Counted from the stretch's first letter, positions 9,626-18,260 are shown. The stretch is DNA of 64,000 nt from Pullichristensenella sp002068815 (GCA_040772885.1 JAXGXF010000012.1:3557-67556); one strand, 5' to 3'. Notes: generated by a model from the sequence alone, not told the origin. Made by a program: numbers and translations.

Positions 9626-10615
9626 TCAGCCCGAAATGACGATCGCTCGGGTGCGCTTTTTCTTCCCGTCATGCTTTACATAGGAGGAGATGACGGCGAT
9701 CAGGAGCAGCGCGCCTGTAAACAGCTTTTGCCAGTAAACGGGAATGTGCGCGAAGACCAGCATGCTGTTGATGACACCCAGCACCAGAATCCCCAGCACC
9801 GTGCCGGCAACCGATGCAATGCCGCCGGAAAGCATCGTCCCGCCAATGATGACTGCGGCGATCACTGTCATTTCGTAACCGTCTCCAAGCATCGGATCCA
9901 GCATTCCGGTTTGTGAAAAGAAGAGGATGCTGGACAGCCCTACCAAAGCGCCGAGATACATGTATGCGAACATGACGACCCGCTTTGTGTTGATGCCTGC
10001 ACGCATGGCGGCGGAGGCGCTGCCACCCACCGCGAGAAGCTGCCGCCCCAAATTCGTCTTGGCCAGGATGAGGGAGGTCAAGACAATGAGCGCAAGCCAT
10101 ATCAGAACGCCAATGTACACGCTCAGAATCTTCGTGTTGGCAAAGCTGATAAACCAGCCGGGAAACCCGGTGATCCAGCGCCCTCCCGTGACCAAACAGA
10201 GAATGCCACGAATCATGCTGAAAGAACCCAGCGTGATCATGAGCGAGGGGATTTTCACATAGGAAACGAAGAAGCCGTTGAAGGCGCCGATGAGCACCCC
10301 CGCGCATATGGCGACAAGCATCGCAAGAATGGGGTTGTAGGGCGACGCCTCAGGCAGTTCCAGGATGGCCAGCTTCGCGGCGATAACGCCCGTTCCCACG
10401 ATGGAAACGCCAACGGATACGTCCACATTGCCCGTGGTGATGACCATCGTCATCCCCAGCGCCATAATGCCGTAAACGGTATTGGCCTTGAGGATATTCA
10501 TGATGTTCTTGAAAGTCAAAAACCCATCGGACAGGCTCGTATTGATGACACACACCAAAAGGATGAAGGTCAGGAGGAACAATTCACGCGCCCTGGATTT
10601 GATCCTCGATTTCAC
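9626..10615 (-). CDS. Sugar ABC transporter permease (RbsC family) 1
   Basis: The first of two paralogous permeases, 329 aa, with multiple transmembrane helices and the family segments GALGMTMVITTGNVDVSVG-like near residue 55 and AVIIGGTMLSGGIASVAG near 245. The start is GTG at 10615, preceded by GGGGGCG at suitable spacing. It lies 14 bases after the ATPase gene and 13 bases before the second permease. It builds the membrane channel of the importer. Confident. Confidence 0.92.
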   Translation of the reverse strand: MKSRIKSRARELFLLTFILLVCVINTSLSDGFLTFKNIMNILKANTVYGIMALGMTMVITTGNVDVSVGVSIVGTGVIAAKLAILELPEASPYNPILAMLVAICAGVLIGAFNGFFVSYVKIPSLMITLGSFSMIRGILCLVTGGRWITGFPGWFISFANTKILSVYIGVLIWLALIVLTSLILAKTNLGRQLLAVGGSASAAMRAGINTKRVVMFAYMYLGALVGLSSILFFSQTGMLDPMLGDGYEMTVIAAVIIGGTMLSGGIASVAGTVLGILVLGVINSMLVFAHIPVYWQKLFTGALLLIAVISSYVKHDGKKKRTRAIVISG

Positions 10616-10629
10616 GTTCTCGCCCCCTT

Positions 10630-12129
10630 TTATCCCATCAGGCCCTTGCTGAGGATGTTTTCCATGGTCGCGTCGGCGGCGTCGAACGTCCCCACGATGC
10701 GTCCCTCGCGCATAACCAGAATCCGGTCGGATATGGCGAGCACCTCGGTCAAGTCGGAGGAGATGAGAATCACCGCCACCCCCTGCTCCGCCAACTCGCG
10801 CAGAAGGCGATGAATCTCGAGCTTGGTACCCACGTCCACGCCGCAGGTTGGCTCATCTATGAGGAGCACCTTGGGCTTCGTATTCAGCCATTTGGCGATC
10901 ATTACTTTCTGCTGATTCCCTCCGGAAAGCGATTCCACGTTCATCTCCGGGCGGTTGGGACGGATTTGCAGCGCGCGGATATTGTCCGCCACGATCTCCC
11001 GTTCCTTTTCGAAGTCCATCGTGTGCATGGAATTGGAAAGCCGGTCGATGATGGCGGCTGTGGAATTCCAGATCAGCGTCTGTCCTTTGAACATTCCCTG
11101 CGTCTGCCGATCCTCCGTCAGGTAGGAAATCCCGCTTTTGATGGCCTCGCTGGTATCCCGGATCGACACCCGCTCGCCCCAGATCAGGATCTCGCCGGCC
11201 TCCAACGGATAAATGCCAAATATCGATTGCCCCATTTCGCTGCGTCCGGCGCCCACCAAGCCGGTCAGGCCGAGAATTTCATTGCGCCTGACGGCGAAGG
11301 AAACGTCGTTGACAAAGCTGTTTTTCAGGTGCTTGACCTCAAAGAGCATTTCTCCCGGTTCTTTTTCGCTGCGCATGGATATGAAACGCAGTTCTCTGCC
11401 CACCATCAGGCGGACAATCTTTTGGTAGTCGAAATTGGACACCCCATCTGACGCGATAAGCTCGCCGTCCCTGAGGATGGTGACGGTGTCCGCCAGCGCC
11501 AGCACCTCGTCCAACTTGTGGGAGATATAGACGATGGCGATGTTCTTTTTCTTGAGTTCGCGCACCAGCCTGAACAGCAGTTCGATTTCGTTGCCGGTCA
11601 GGGATGCGGTGGGTTCATCCATGATGATGACCTTGGCGGAGGAGGAAACCGCCTTGACGATGGCCACGATCTGCTGCTGCCCGACGCTCAGGTTCCCCAG
11701 CTTTTCACAAGGATCGATCTCGATGTTCACGTCGCGGAAGCAGGCAACAGCCTTGCGGACGATTTCCCTGCGGCTGAACAACGCGCCCTCGTTGCGCCCG
11801 ATAAAAAGGTTTTCGGCAATGCTCAAGTTGGGGAACATGCTCAGATCCTGATAGATGACGGCGATGCCGAACTGCATGGCCCGAGATGGCGTCATGTTGT
11901 GAATCAGCACGCCGTCAAAATAGATTTCCGAGAGCCTGTCCGGCTTCTCTACGCCGGCGATGATCTTTATCATCGTCGACTTGCCCGCGCCGTTTTCACC
12001 GACGAGGGCGTTGACCTCGCCGGGATACAGCCGGAAGTTCACGTCCTTGAGCACGGTGATGCCGGAATAGGTCTTCCTTAGATGCCTGACCTCTATTATC
12101 GGCTCGCGTGTGGTTCCCAAATCCGCCAT
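10630..12129 (-). CDS. Sugar ABC transporter ATP-binding protein (RbsA family, dual NBD)
   Basis: A 499-aa duplicated ATPase energising the adjacent permeases. The first nucleotide-binding domain has Walker A GENGAGKST, signature LSVGQQQ and Walker B VIIMDEPTA. The second has a degenerate P-loop (GLVGAGRSEM, normal for this family), signature LSGGNQQ and VLLIDEPTCG. The ATG at 12129 is preferred over an upstream TTG at 12135 because AGGGGAG lies about 9 bases before the ATG and only 3 before the TTG. It lies between the dehydrogenase gene and the permeases. Confident. Confidence 0.95.
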   Translation of the reverse strand: MADLGTTREPIIEVRHLRKTYSGITVLKDVNFRLYPGEVNALVGENGAGKSTMIKIIAGVEKPDRLSEIYFDGVLIHNMTPSRAMQFGIAVIYQDLSMFPNLSIAENLFIGRNEGALFSRREIVRKAVACFRDVNIEIDPCEKLGNLSVGQQQIVAIVKAVSSSAKVIIMDEPTASLTGNEIELLFRLVRELKKKNIAIVYISHKLDEVLALADTVTILRDGELIASDGVSNFDYQKIVRLMVGRELRFISMRSEKEPGEMLFEVKHLKNSFVNDVSFAVRRNEILGLTGLVGAGRSEMGQSIFGIYPLEAGEILIWGERVSIRDTSEAIKSGISYLTEDRQTQGMFKGQTLIWNSTAAIIDRLSNSMHTMDFEKEREIVADNIRALQIRPNRPEMNVESLSGGNQQKVMIAKWLNTKPKVLLIDEPTCGVDVGTKLEIHRLLRELAEQGVAVILISSDLTEVLAISDRILVMREGRIVGTFDAADATMENILSKGLMG

Positions 12130-12156
12130 CGCCAAAACTCCCCTCCCAGTCGCGCT

Positions 12157-13029
12157 TCAGCGCAGGCCCAAGAACTCGTACATGGTTCGCGCGGCATGGC
12201 TGAAATCCAGCACTTCGCCTTCCTTTTGCTCCTTCATCGTCGCGCGGCACAAATCCAGCGCGCCGTCCAACAAAAACCCGGGGATGTTCATCTCCTCATA
12301 CAGGCGCTTCATGTACGTCAAGTCCTTCAGGCCCAGTTGCATGGCGAAATCCAGGCGGTAGTTTTCCTGAACATATTTCTCGCTGTAGAACCGGAAAATC
12401 CAGTTGTCGAAAATGTCGTTGTTCAGACAGTCGTATACCGTCTCCGGCGAAATTCCGCATTTGGCCATGACCGGATACAGCTGGGCAAAAATCAGAGCCT
12501 CGTTCAAACTGCAGAAATTGACGGCCAGCTTCATCAAATGGCCGTTCCCGCTGGGCCCCACGTGCTTGTAGGATTTGCTAATGGCGGCCAGCAGATCGTC
12601 CACCTTCGCCACGTCCTCCGGGTCACCGCCGACAACCAGCAGGAGCTCGCCGGATTCCGCCTCCGCGGGACCCGCGAGCAGCGGGGAATCCACCATGCCG
12701 CCGCCAATTTCCTTGATGGCTTTGGCAAGCCTCCTGGTGGAAGGCGGATAAGAGGTAGACGTATCCACAAGAATCTTGCCCTTCATGCCCTTCTCAAGAA
12801 ACCGCGAGACAAGGCTTTCTACCACGTTGGAATTGGGCAGAGAGAAGAAGATGTAATCACTGTTCTCGAGGACTTCCATTTCGTCCGCGGCCAGCACCGC
12901 TCGCCCTTCAAATCGTTCAAGCGCCGTCCGGTTCACGTCAAACGCCGTTATGTCGTTGCCCGCTTCGATGAGGTTCTTGCACATGCCCTTGCCCATGTTG
13001 CCCAAACCGATAAACCCGACTCTTTTCAT
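12157..13029 (-). CDS. NAD(P)-dependent dehydrogenase, 3-hydroxyisobutyrate/6-phosphogluconate dehydrogenase family
   Basis: A 290-aa beta-hydroxyacid dehydrogenase: Rossmann domain with GFIGLGNMGKGM at the N-terminus, substrate motif near residue 120 (MVDSPLLAGPAEAESG) and the catalytic-lysine motif GNGHLMKLAVNFC near 170, then the all-helical C-terminal domain. Such enzymes oxidise hydroxyacids such as tartronate semialdehyde precursors, D-glycerate or sugar acids. The ATG at 13029 has GGAGG 7 bases upstream. As first gene of the transporter operon it probably acts on the imported compound, which hints at a sugar acid (inference). Confidence 0.92.
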   Translation of the reverse strand: MKRVGFIGLGNMGKGMCKNLIEAGNDITAFDVNRTALERFEGRAVLAADEMEVLENSDYIFFSLPNSNVVESLVSRFLEKGMKGKILVDTSTSYPPSTRRLAKAIKEIGGGMVDSPLLAGPAEAESGELLLVVGGDPEDVAKVDDLLAAISKSYKHVGPSGNGHLMKLAVNFCSLNEALIFAQLYPVMAKCGISPETVYDCLNNDIFDNWIFRFYSEKYVQENYRLDFAMQLGLKDLTYMKRLYEEMNIPGFLLDGALDLCRATMKEQKEGEVLDFSHAARTMYEFLGLR

Positions 13030-13062
13030 GCCGACGCCTCCGATTTTTATCATTATGATATT

Positions 13063-13091
13063 ATTCTAACAGCCGATCCAGTATTTGTCAA
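13063..13091 (-). promoter_or_regulatory. Promoter of the dehydrogenase-ABC operon
   Basis: On the minus strand -35 TTGACA (13086-13091) and -10 TAGAAT (13063-13068) have a 17-base spacer, 34 bases before the start codon. The interrupted palindrome ATCATtATGAT at 13049-13059 sits just downstream of the -10 and is a candidate operator for a ROK regulator (inference). Confidence 0.8.
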
Positions 13092-13430
13092 CGCCCTGCT
13101 ATACAAAAAATTATTTTCAGTGAGTTGCACATTAAACATTGTCTTTAATTTAAATATTCGTTCATATATTAATTAAAAATTCATACTAAAATTCCTTGAT
13201 CGAAATATCATCCTTTAGATTTTATTGTTTTGATTATTTATACCTTAACCGCCCCTGCCGCCTTGTACCCGCGCGCGACCAGCGACCAAAACCTATAATC
13301 CCGGAACCGAAATGAATGGCCCAGTCGATTCGTATACGGTCGGTTCCTTTGCCTGTTTCCACAGAAACCCCTCGGGCATTTTGCGTATCGAAGGGAACTC
13401 AGACTGCTGTGGAGGCGGGACTGCAGACAT
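13092..13430. other. AT-rich intergenic region
   Basis: Bases 13100-13245 are strikingly AT-rich compared with both sides and contain interrupted AT palindromes, for example TTTAATTTAAATATT and ATATATTAATTAAA. No gene is convincing here. A short minus-strand frame at 13238-13453 has no family signal. The region marks a composition step between the transporter operon and the GC-richer genes that follow. Confidence 0.6.
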
Positions 13431-14032
13431 TCAAGCAAAATACATGCGGACAAAATCCCCGGGTCTGTGAAAATCCGGGGATGCGCTGGTCATCGGATTC
13501 CAGGCGATGTAGTGCGGCCGTACGGTTCTGTTGCCATACTTGTAGCAGTTGGCCCGAATCCACCGCCCTCTTTCCGCGCGGAAAGAGGGCATGAAGCGTC
13601 GGATGAACTCGAAAGGGACACGGTATTCGACCCCCAGCCGCCGTCGATCCAGAACGGCCTCGGCCTGAACAGAACTTGCTCGTCCGAGACCAGCAGTCGC
13701 ACCAGATCGGCCCTGCCGCTTCCGAACCCGAGGTACATAGCGGCGTTTGGGTTCATCTCGACGCTGAAATAGCGGACATCGCCCGGCACGGGGCAAAAGA
13801 AGAATTCGAGGCAACTATCGTCCGCAATCTGGTGCGGATGGCCCGTGTGCTCCGCGCGAATCTCCGCCTCCCAGGCGCGGAGTCGCACAAACAGTGCGTC
13901 CTCCCCATAGCAGATCTGCGTTTCGGCGCGGATGTCCGACTGCCCGAGCCACATGTGGTTGTCGATTCCGAGCGCAGGAATACTTTCCCAGTCCGGCGCG
14001 CCCCCCGTACCTTGAATCGCGTACTCCCGCAT
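13431..14032 (-). pseudogene. CBM9-like carbohydrate-binding domain protein, frameshifted
   Basis: A single-domain protein of about 200 aa resembling family-9 carbohydrate-binding modules: GIDNHMWLGQSD, the LRAWEAEIRAEHTG strand, DDSCLEFFFCP, and YFSVEMNPNAAMYLGFG. The frame beginning at 14032 loses the family pattern after FWIDGGWG. The expected C-terminus (VEYRVPFEFIRRF and on to WNPMTS) is in another frame ending at 13431. The switch falls at a run of five G (13631-13635 as C on plus), and one extra G would restore a single 200-codon frame. This is a recent frameshift or a homopolymer sequencing error. No signal peptide is visible. It starts 3 bases after the stop of an orphan upstream fragment. 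Confidence 0.7.
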
Positions 14033-14035
14033 GGT

Positions 14036-14260
14036 CTATCCCTTCGCGAAGATGCGATCCATCGCCAGCGACGCGTGGACGACCCTCTGGTCGGTGAACC
14101 GCTTGTAGCAGGTCTCGACGAGGGTGCCTGCGCCGCACTTAAAGCGGAGGTTCGCCTGCATGCGATTCCAGCAGCTGCATTCGTTTTTCACGCCGGGCGG
14201 GAACACGCGGTACTTTGCCGCCTCGCGGGCGCGCTGTTCGTCCCTGTCCACGGCGGCGAC
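14036..14260 (-). pseudogene. Orphan C-terminal gene fragment, unrecognised
   Basis: About 65-75 codons on the minus strand read as plausible protein, with KYRVFPPGVKNECSCWN, QANLRFKCGAGTLVETCYKR and HASLAMDRIFAKG before a TAG at 14036-14038. No start or upstream remainder exists, because the MDR gene ends at 14359 in a different frame. It looks like the tail of a larger gene lost by deletion. The stop lies 3 bases before the CBM9-like start, as in an operon. The family was not recognised. Confidence 0.4.
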
Positions 14261-14358
14261 GGCTCCGCATCGCCGGCGGCTCTGTGGCCCTAAATGTGCC
14301 GGGTGCCGACGAAACCGACGCCGACGGCCGCAGATTGCAATTTTACGGCGCTTCCCCC

Positions 14359-15447
14359 TCAATCCCAGGTCAGAACGGTCTGCAGACCCACTGCCGGGTC
14401 GCGGCGGTCGATCATCTGGTAGACCTTCTCGATCTCGCTGAAGTGGAAGCGCGTCGGCTTGAAGTATTTGCCCGTGAGCTTGCCGTCCGCGATCAGCTCG
14501 ACCGCCCACTTGAGGCTCTGGTCCGACGTCCAGCGCACATAGGAATACGGGAGCCCCGCCTCCGGGCCGATCGCCTGTGAGGCGACCACTGTGAGCTCAT
14601 GGAAGTAGAACTCGCCAAAGTCGAAGCGCATGCCCTCCGTGTGCCAGCCCAGTATTACGACGCGGCCGCGGTCGCGGGCGAGCTCCATCGCCTGCTGCGT
14701 GGTGCCCGGGAAGCCGCTCGCCTCGACGACGACGTCCGCGAGGATGCCGTTCGCAGATTTGAGCGCCTCGACCACGTTGACCTTTCCGGGATTGATGACC
14801 GCGTCCGCGCCGGTCTCCTTCGCGACCGCGAGCCGCTCGTCGTTCATGTCGAGCACGATGACTCTGCGCGCGCCGTTGCGTTTCGCGTGCTGCATCACGA
14901 GATAGCCCAGGACGCCGCAGCCGATGACGGCGACCGTGTCGCCGTAGCGGATCTCCGCGCGGTGGACGCAGTGGATGGCCGTCGTGGCCAGCACCGCGAG
15001 CGTCGCCTCCTCGGAGGAAACGTGGTCCGGGATCTTCGCCGCCAGCACCGCCGGGACGAGCGCGTACTCGGCGTGCTCGCCCAGACAGATCACGCGGTCG
15101 CCGACCTTGAATTCGCCGATATCGGTCTTGACGATGGAGCTGGCCGGGCCGAGCGAGTCCATCTGCGTCCTGCCGCCCGCATCCTGTACGCCGCCGGGAC
15201 CGACGGCGACGACCGTGCCGACGAGTTCATAGCCGGGCATCACGGGATACTCGCGCCACTGGGGCCACTTCTTCTCGGTGAAATTGGGGTATGTACCGCG
15301 GTACAGCATCATCTCCGTGCCGGCGCTGACGCCGGAGAGCTCGGTCTTGACCAAGAGCATCTGCTCGCCCGGCTCCGGAATCGGGACCTCGCGTATCTTG
15401 ACCTGCCGCGGCCCCGTGATGACGATCTTCTTCATGAGCTTGTCCAT
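14359..15447 (-). CDS. Medium-chain dehydrogenase/reductase, zinc-motif-lacking type
   Basis: A 362-aa MDR-superfamily oxidoreductase with GroES-like N-terminal half and Rossmann half (VIGCGVLGYLVMQHAKRNGA near residue 175). In place of the catalytic-zinc Cys it has LSGVSAGTEMML, the pattern of the bacteriochlorophyllide-dehydrogenase-like branch, and the structural-zinc cysteines are missing too. It then probably reduces or oxidises a sugar or hydroxy compound without zinc. The start ATG at 15447 follows AAGGA; an inner Met at residue 5 is possible. It has a 230-base leader holding a small ORF, and is transcribed divergently from a ROK regulator that probably controls it. Substrate unknown. 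Confidence 0.85.
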   Translation of the reverse strand: MDKLMKKIVITGPRQVKIREVPIPEPGEQMLLVKTELSGVSAGTEMMLYRGTYPNFTEKKWPQWREYPVMPGYELVGTVVAVGPGGVQDAGGRTQMDSLGPASSIVKTDIGEFKVGDRVICLGEHAEYALVPAVLAAKIPDHVSSEEATLAVLATTAIHCVHRAEIRYGDTVAVIGCGVLGYLVMQHAKRNGARRVIVLDMNDERLAVAKETGADAVINPGKVNVVEALKSANGILADVVVEASGFPGTTQQAMELARDRGRVVILGWHTEGMRFDFGEFYFHELTVVASQAIGPEAGLPYSYVRWTSDQSLKWAVELIADGKLTGKYFKPTRFHFSEIEKVYQMIDRRDPAVGLQTVLTWD

Positions 15448-15495
15448 GATTGCTCTATCCTTTCTATGGGAAATTGCCGTCGTGTTACTCCTTCA

Positions 15496-15618
15496 TCATC
15501 TGGCGGTCAACATTTTCTGGTTGAAGCAATCGAGCGCAGCGTGTCTCTCCTGCGCAGTGAGCCGTTTGAACAACGAGAGGTCCCGCCCATAGACCTCCCC
15601 CGCCGTTCGTTCCTCCAT
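15496..15618 (-). CDS. Small ORF (40 aa) in the MDR leader, hypothetical
   Basis: An ATG at 15618 opens 40 codons (MEERTAGEVYGRDLSLFKR at the start) ending in TGA at 15496-15498, wholly within the leader of the MDR transcript. The frame is also open upstream across the promoter, so it could be a remnant of an older gene. No good ribosome site precedes the ATG. An AAGGAG lies just after its stop. The product would be charged and soluble. It could be a leader peptide, a small protein or chance. Confidence 0.25.
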   Translation of the reverse strand: MEERTAGEVYGRDLSLFKRLTAQERHAALDCFNQKMLTAR

Positions 15619-15681
15619 CCGGAGTCCGCGATCGCCCGCAAAATCAGTTTTTCTAAAAATGAGAATAATTGATTTGTCTAT

Positions 15682-15710
15682 ATAATAACCGACGCTTTGA
15701 TGTTTGTCAA
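15682..15710 (-). promoter_or_regulatory. Promoter for the MDR gene
   Basis: On the minus strand -35 TTGACA (15705-15710) and -10 TATTAT (15682-15687) with a 17-base spacer, close to consensus. It gives a transcript leader of about 230 bases. Confidence 0.75.
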
Positions 15711-15739
15711 CTACCGATCCCGCCTTTATTTTTTAGCGA

Positions 15740-15768
15740 TTGACTTTTCCCAAATGCAATTGTATAAT
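15740..15768 (+). promoter_or_regulatory. Promoter for the ROK regulator
   Basis: -35 TTGACT (15740-15745) and -10 TATAAT (15763-15768) with a 17-base spacer, 36 bases before the ROK start codon. Confidence 0.8.
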
Positions 15769-15804
15769 CAGAATCATCGCGAAAGACATGTGTAGGAGCA
15801 TATT

Positions 15805-17037
15805 ATGACAAGTTCTTCCGGCATGACCCCGGGAAATTCGAAGACGCTGAGCATTCAAAAGGTGCTGAGCTTCCTGCGCGATCAAGGCGAAGCGACCGTG
15901 TCAGGCATCTCCCTGAATACGTCCATACCGCTCGCGACCGTCTATCGGATCGCGCATCTTCTTCTCAAGGAGGACCTCATTTTACAAACCGAGAAAATAT
16001 CTTCGCAGAACGGGCGCCAACCGACGCTTTACTCGATCAACTCACGCTACGCGAACACAATTTGTATCATCATAGAAAAAACCTCGGTCTCCGTCTGCCT
16101 CGCGGACATGGCCGGCACGGTCCTGCGGGTCGAGGACTTTGAGTTCCGCCCGCGGTGCGAAAAAGAGAAGGTGTTGGAGGAGATCCATGCGGCAATTCGG
16201 GCCCTCTTGCAGGGGCAGTGGGGAATTGTCGAACTTTCAAAGAGGGTGCGCGTCATCCATGTGGCGGTCGAGGCGGACGTCGACATCCCCGGTGGAAGAA
16301 TCCATCGCTTCTCAGGCGCGAGCTGTTTCGACGACTTCGACATGGCCGCCTATTTTGAGGCGCGCTACGGCGTGCCCGCATACCTGAACAAGCTGCTCTT
16401 CGTGGAAGCGGTTTCCAGCATCAAGAACCACTGCCGCTACAGTTTTGACCACTACGTCTATCTGCACATCGGCGTGGGCTTTGGAGCGGCTATCATCATC
16501 GACAGAAAAATCTACACCGGCGCAAAAGGCAAGGCCGGCGAGCTGGTGCAGTTGAAGCTCGCGGACGGCCGCTCGTGGGAAGAAGCGTACAATACGGGCA
16601 ATCTCTACCAGCGCCTCGTCCGGACGGTGGCCGTCAGTCCCAATTCACAGCTCAACGACATCCTGATGGATTCGCTGACCCCCGCCCGCTCGGGAAGCGC
16701 CCATTCGCTGATGGTCGTGCTCGACAAAGCACTGGAGGCGAACTGCGCGGAGGCGATCGCGCTGGTGTCAGAGGCGGCGGCGGGCTGGGCGAATGCCATC
16801 TGCCAGTTGAACGCGTTTTTTGACCCGGAGGTCGTCGTCATCGGCGGCGACGTCTCCTCAAAGACGCCCAACGTATTCGGCCTTATCTGCCAGACGCTCT
16901 CGAAAAATGGCGAATTCGAGGGCGCGGTGCTCCCGGCGGAATACGAAACTTCACTGATGGACGCGGTCGCCCTCGGCGCGCTGGATACGCTTTACGAGAA
17001 GATCTACGGCGATCTCGCCGCGACTTTTTGCCACTGA
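15805..17037 (+). CDS. ROK-family transcriptional regulator
   Basis: A 410-aa regulator with an N-terminal winged helix (about 15-75, containing SIPLATVYRIAHLLLKED) and a ROK domain with HIGVGFGAAIIIDRK near 225 and PEVVVIGGDVSSKTP near 345. As in the ROK protein at 6102-7352, the zinc-cysteine motif is replaced (KGKAGELVQLKLADG). The ATG follows TAGGAG at good spacing. It is divergent from the MDR gene and is immediately followed by a truncated gene with its own ribosome site, so it once headed an operon. Family firm; effector unknown. Confidence 0.9.
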   Translation: MTSSSGMTPGNSKTLSIQKVLSFLRDQGEATVSGISLNTSIPLATVYRIAHLLLKEDLILQTEKISSQNGRQPTLYSINSRYANTICIIIEKTSVSVCLADMAGTVLRVEDFEFRPRCEKEKVLEEIHAAIRALLQGQWGIVELSKRVRVIHVAVEADVDIPGGRIHRFSGASCFDDFDMAAYFEARYGVPAYLNKLLFVEAVSSIKNHCRYSFDHYVYLHIGVGFGAAIIIDRKIYTGAKGKAGELVQLKLADGRSWEEAYNTGNLYQRLVRTVAVSPNSQLNDILMDSLTPARSGSAHSLMVVLDKALEANCAEAIALVSEAAAGWANAICQLNAFFDPEVVVIGGDVSSKTPNVFGLICQTLSKNGEFEGAVLPAEYETSLMDAVALGALDTLYEKIYGDLAATFCH

Positions 17038-17049
17038 GGAGTCGGTCCC

Positions 17050-17130
17050 ATGAAGCAATCGCTATTTCTGATTAACTTCGCCGAGCAGTACAAGGGCGGC
17101 TTTCATGTTAAAACGATTATGAGGATATAA
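17050..17130 (+). pseudogene. 5' remnant of a gene interrupted by the IS630 element
   Basis: Twelve bases after the ROK stop, a GGAG site and ATG open a 26-codon frame (MKQSLFLINFAEQYKGGFHV) that ends at TAA exactly where the AT-rich left end of the insertion element begins. No matching continuation is found beyond the element. It is most likely the first codons of a lost catabolic gene cotranscribed with the regulator. Identity cannot be told from 26 residues. Confidence 0.45.
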
Positions 17131-18260
17131 TACCAAGCCGAAACTTTAATTATTCCATATAGTATCAACCTGTGGTATAATATGTACACGGGGGGCGATG
17201 GAATGAACGTCAGAAAGGCCACGTTCTCGGAGGAAGAGCGAGCGGAGATTCTTGGGGAATACGCAAAGAGCCATCCCAACCACGTATACCGGCGATTGTT
17301 GGCGTTGAAGCTGAAAGCGATCGATGGGATGCGAAGCGATGAAGCAGGGAAAATCAGCGGCGTAAACCACGATACGGTGAACAAGATCGTCGTCCGCTAC
17401 AAAGCGGAAGGGATAGAGGCAATCGTCGGGAAGCGGCACCACGGTGGGAAACGGTACATGACGCTGGAAGAAGAGAAAGCGTTTCTGGCCCAGTTCCGAT
17501 CAGAAGGGGAGTCGGGGAAGGTCATCGAGGTGACGGACATCCACCTGGCATTTCAGAAAGCGGTGGGCCATCCGGTGACGCGGGACGCGATCTACTACTT
17601 GCTAAAGAAGCACAAGTGGCGAAAAGTGATGCCGCGGGGGCGGCATCCGAAGAAAGCGGACGCCGAGGCGATCGAAGCCTATAAAAAATCACAGAAACAA
17701 TCAAAACCCTGAAAAAGAGGCCGCCGAACCTGCGTGTGATGTTCGGGGACGAGGCTGGGTTTGGGCGGATCAATAAGCCCAATCGCTGCTGGTGCAGCCG
17801 GGATTCGGCCGAATGTTCCATGTCATCACATCCGGGAATACGGCTACCTGTATGGCGCGGTATCCCCGGCCGACGGCAAGCTGTTTACGCTGGTGCTGCC
17901 CTACACCAACACCGCCTGCATGAACGTGTTCCTGAGGGAGTTGTCCAGGGCATACCCGAACAACTACATCCTGCTGGTGGTGGATAATGCCGCCTGGCAC
18001 AGTTCCGGAGCGTTGCGGATCCCGGAGAACATCCAGTTGTACCCGCTGCTGCCCTATACCCCGAACTGAATCCCATTGAGATGCTCTGGGACGAGATCCG
18101 GGAGAAGGGCTTCCGGAATGAGGTCTTCGTCTCCCTTGAAAAGGTCGTTGACCGTCTTTGCGATTGTGTCTGTTCCCTGATGCGCAATGCCGCGCGTGTC
18201 GCTTCTATCACCCGGAGAACTTGGTTCATAGATGCTTTAATGTTTTAGATTAGTATAATG
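17128..18260 (+). mobile_element. IS630-family insertion sequence, decayed
   Basis: Encodes a two-part IS630/Tc1-mariner transposase with several frame breaks. The left end is placed in the AT-rich sequence at about 17128 and the right end after the transposase stop at about 18250. The terminal repeats could only be aligned loosely, so the ends are approximate. Both ends carry TATA-rich sequence, compatible with TA targeting. The insertion cut off the gene starting at 17050. Confidence 0.75.
17203..18248 (+). pseudogene. IS630-family transposase, frameshifted
   Basis: The first part (17203-17712) carries the helix-turn-helix region: ERAEILGEYAKSHPNHVYRR, SDEAGKISGVNHDTVNKIV and the KKHKWRKVMPRGRHPKK linker. 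After a run of six A at about 17682-17688 the DDE domain continues one frame back (LRVMFGDEAGFGRINKPNRC). At about 17800 it shifts again to RPNVPCHHIREYGYLYGAVS and LLVVDNAAWHSSG. Near 18064 a third shift is needed to reach NPIEMLWDEIREKGF, the last catalytic Glu region, ending at TAG 18246-18248. The A6 shift could be programmed. The other two look like decay, so it is probably inactive. Confidence 0.85.

Larger units (their letters stand above)
15448..15804. other. Divergent regulatory region between MDR gene and ROK regulator
   Basis: This 357-base gap holds two near-consensus promoters facing apart (15682-15710 minus, 15740-15768 plus), separated by 29 bases, and a 40-codon ORF in the leader of the minus-strand transcript. 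A regulator bound between the promoters could control both (inference). Confidence 0.65.

Noticed and set aside
13238..13453. A 71-codon minus-strand ORF after the CBM9-like gene
   Set aside because: No domain, no ribosome site, and it begins inside the CBM9-like coding region.
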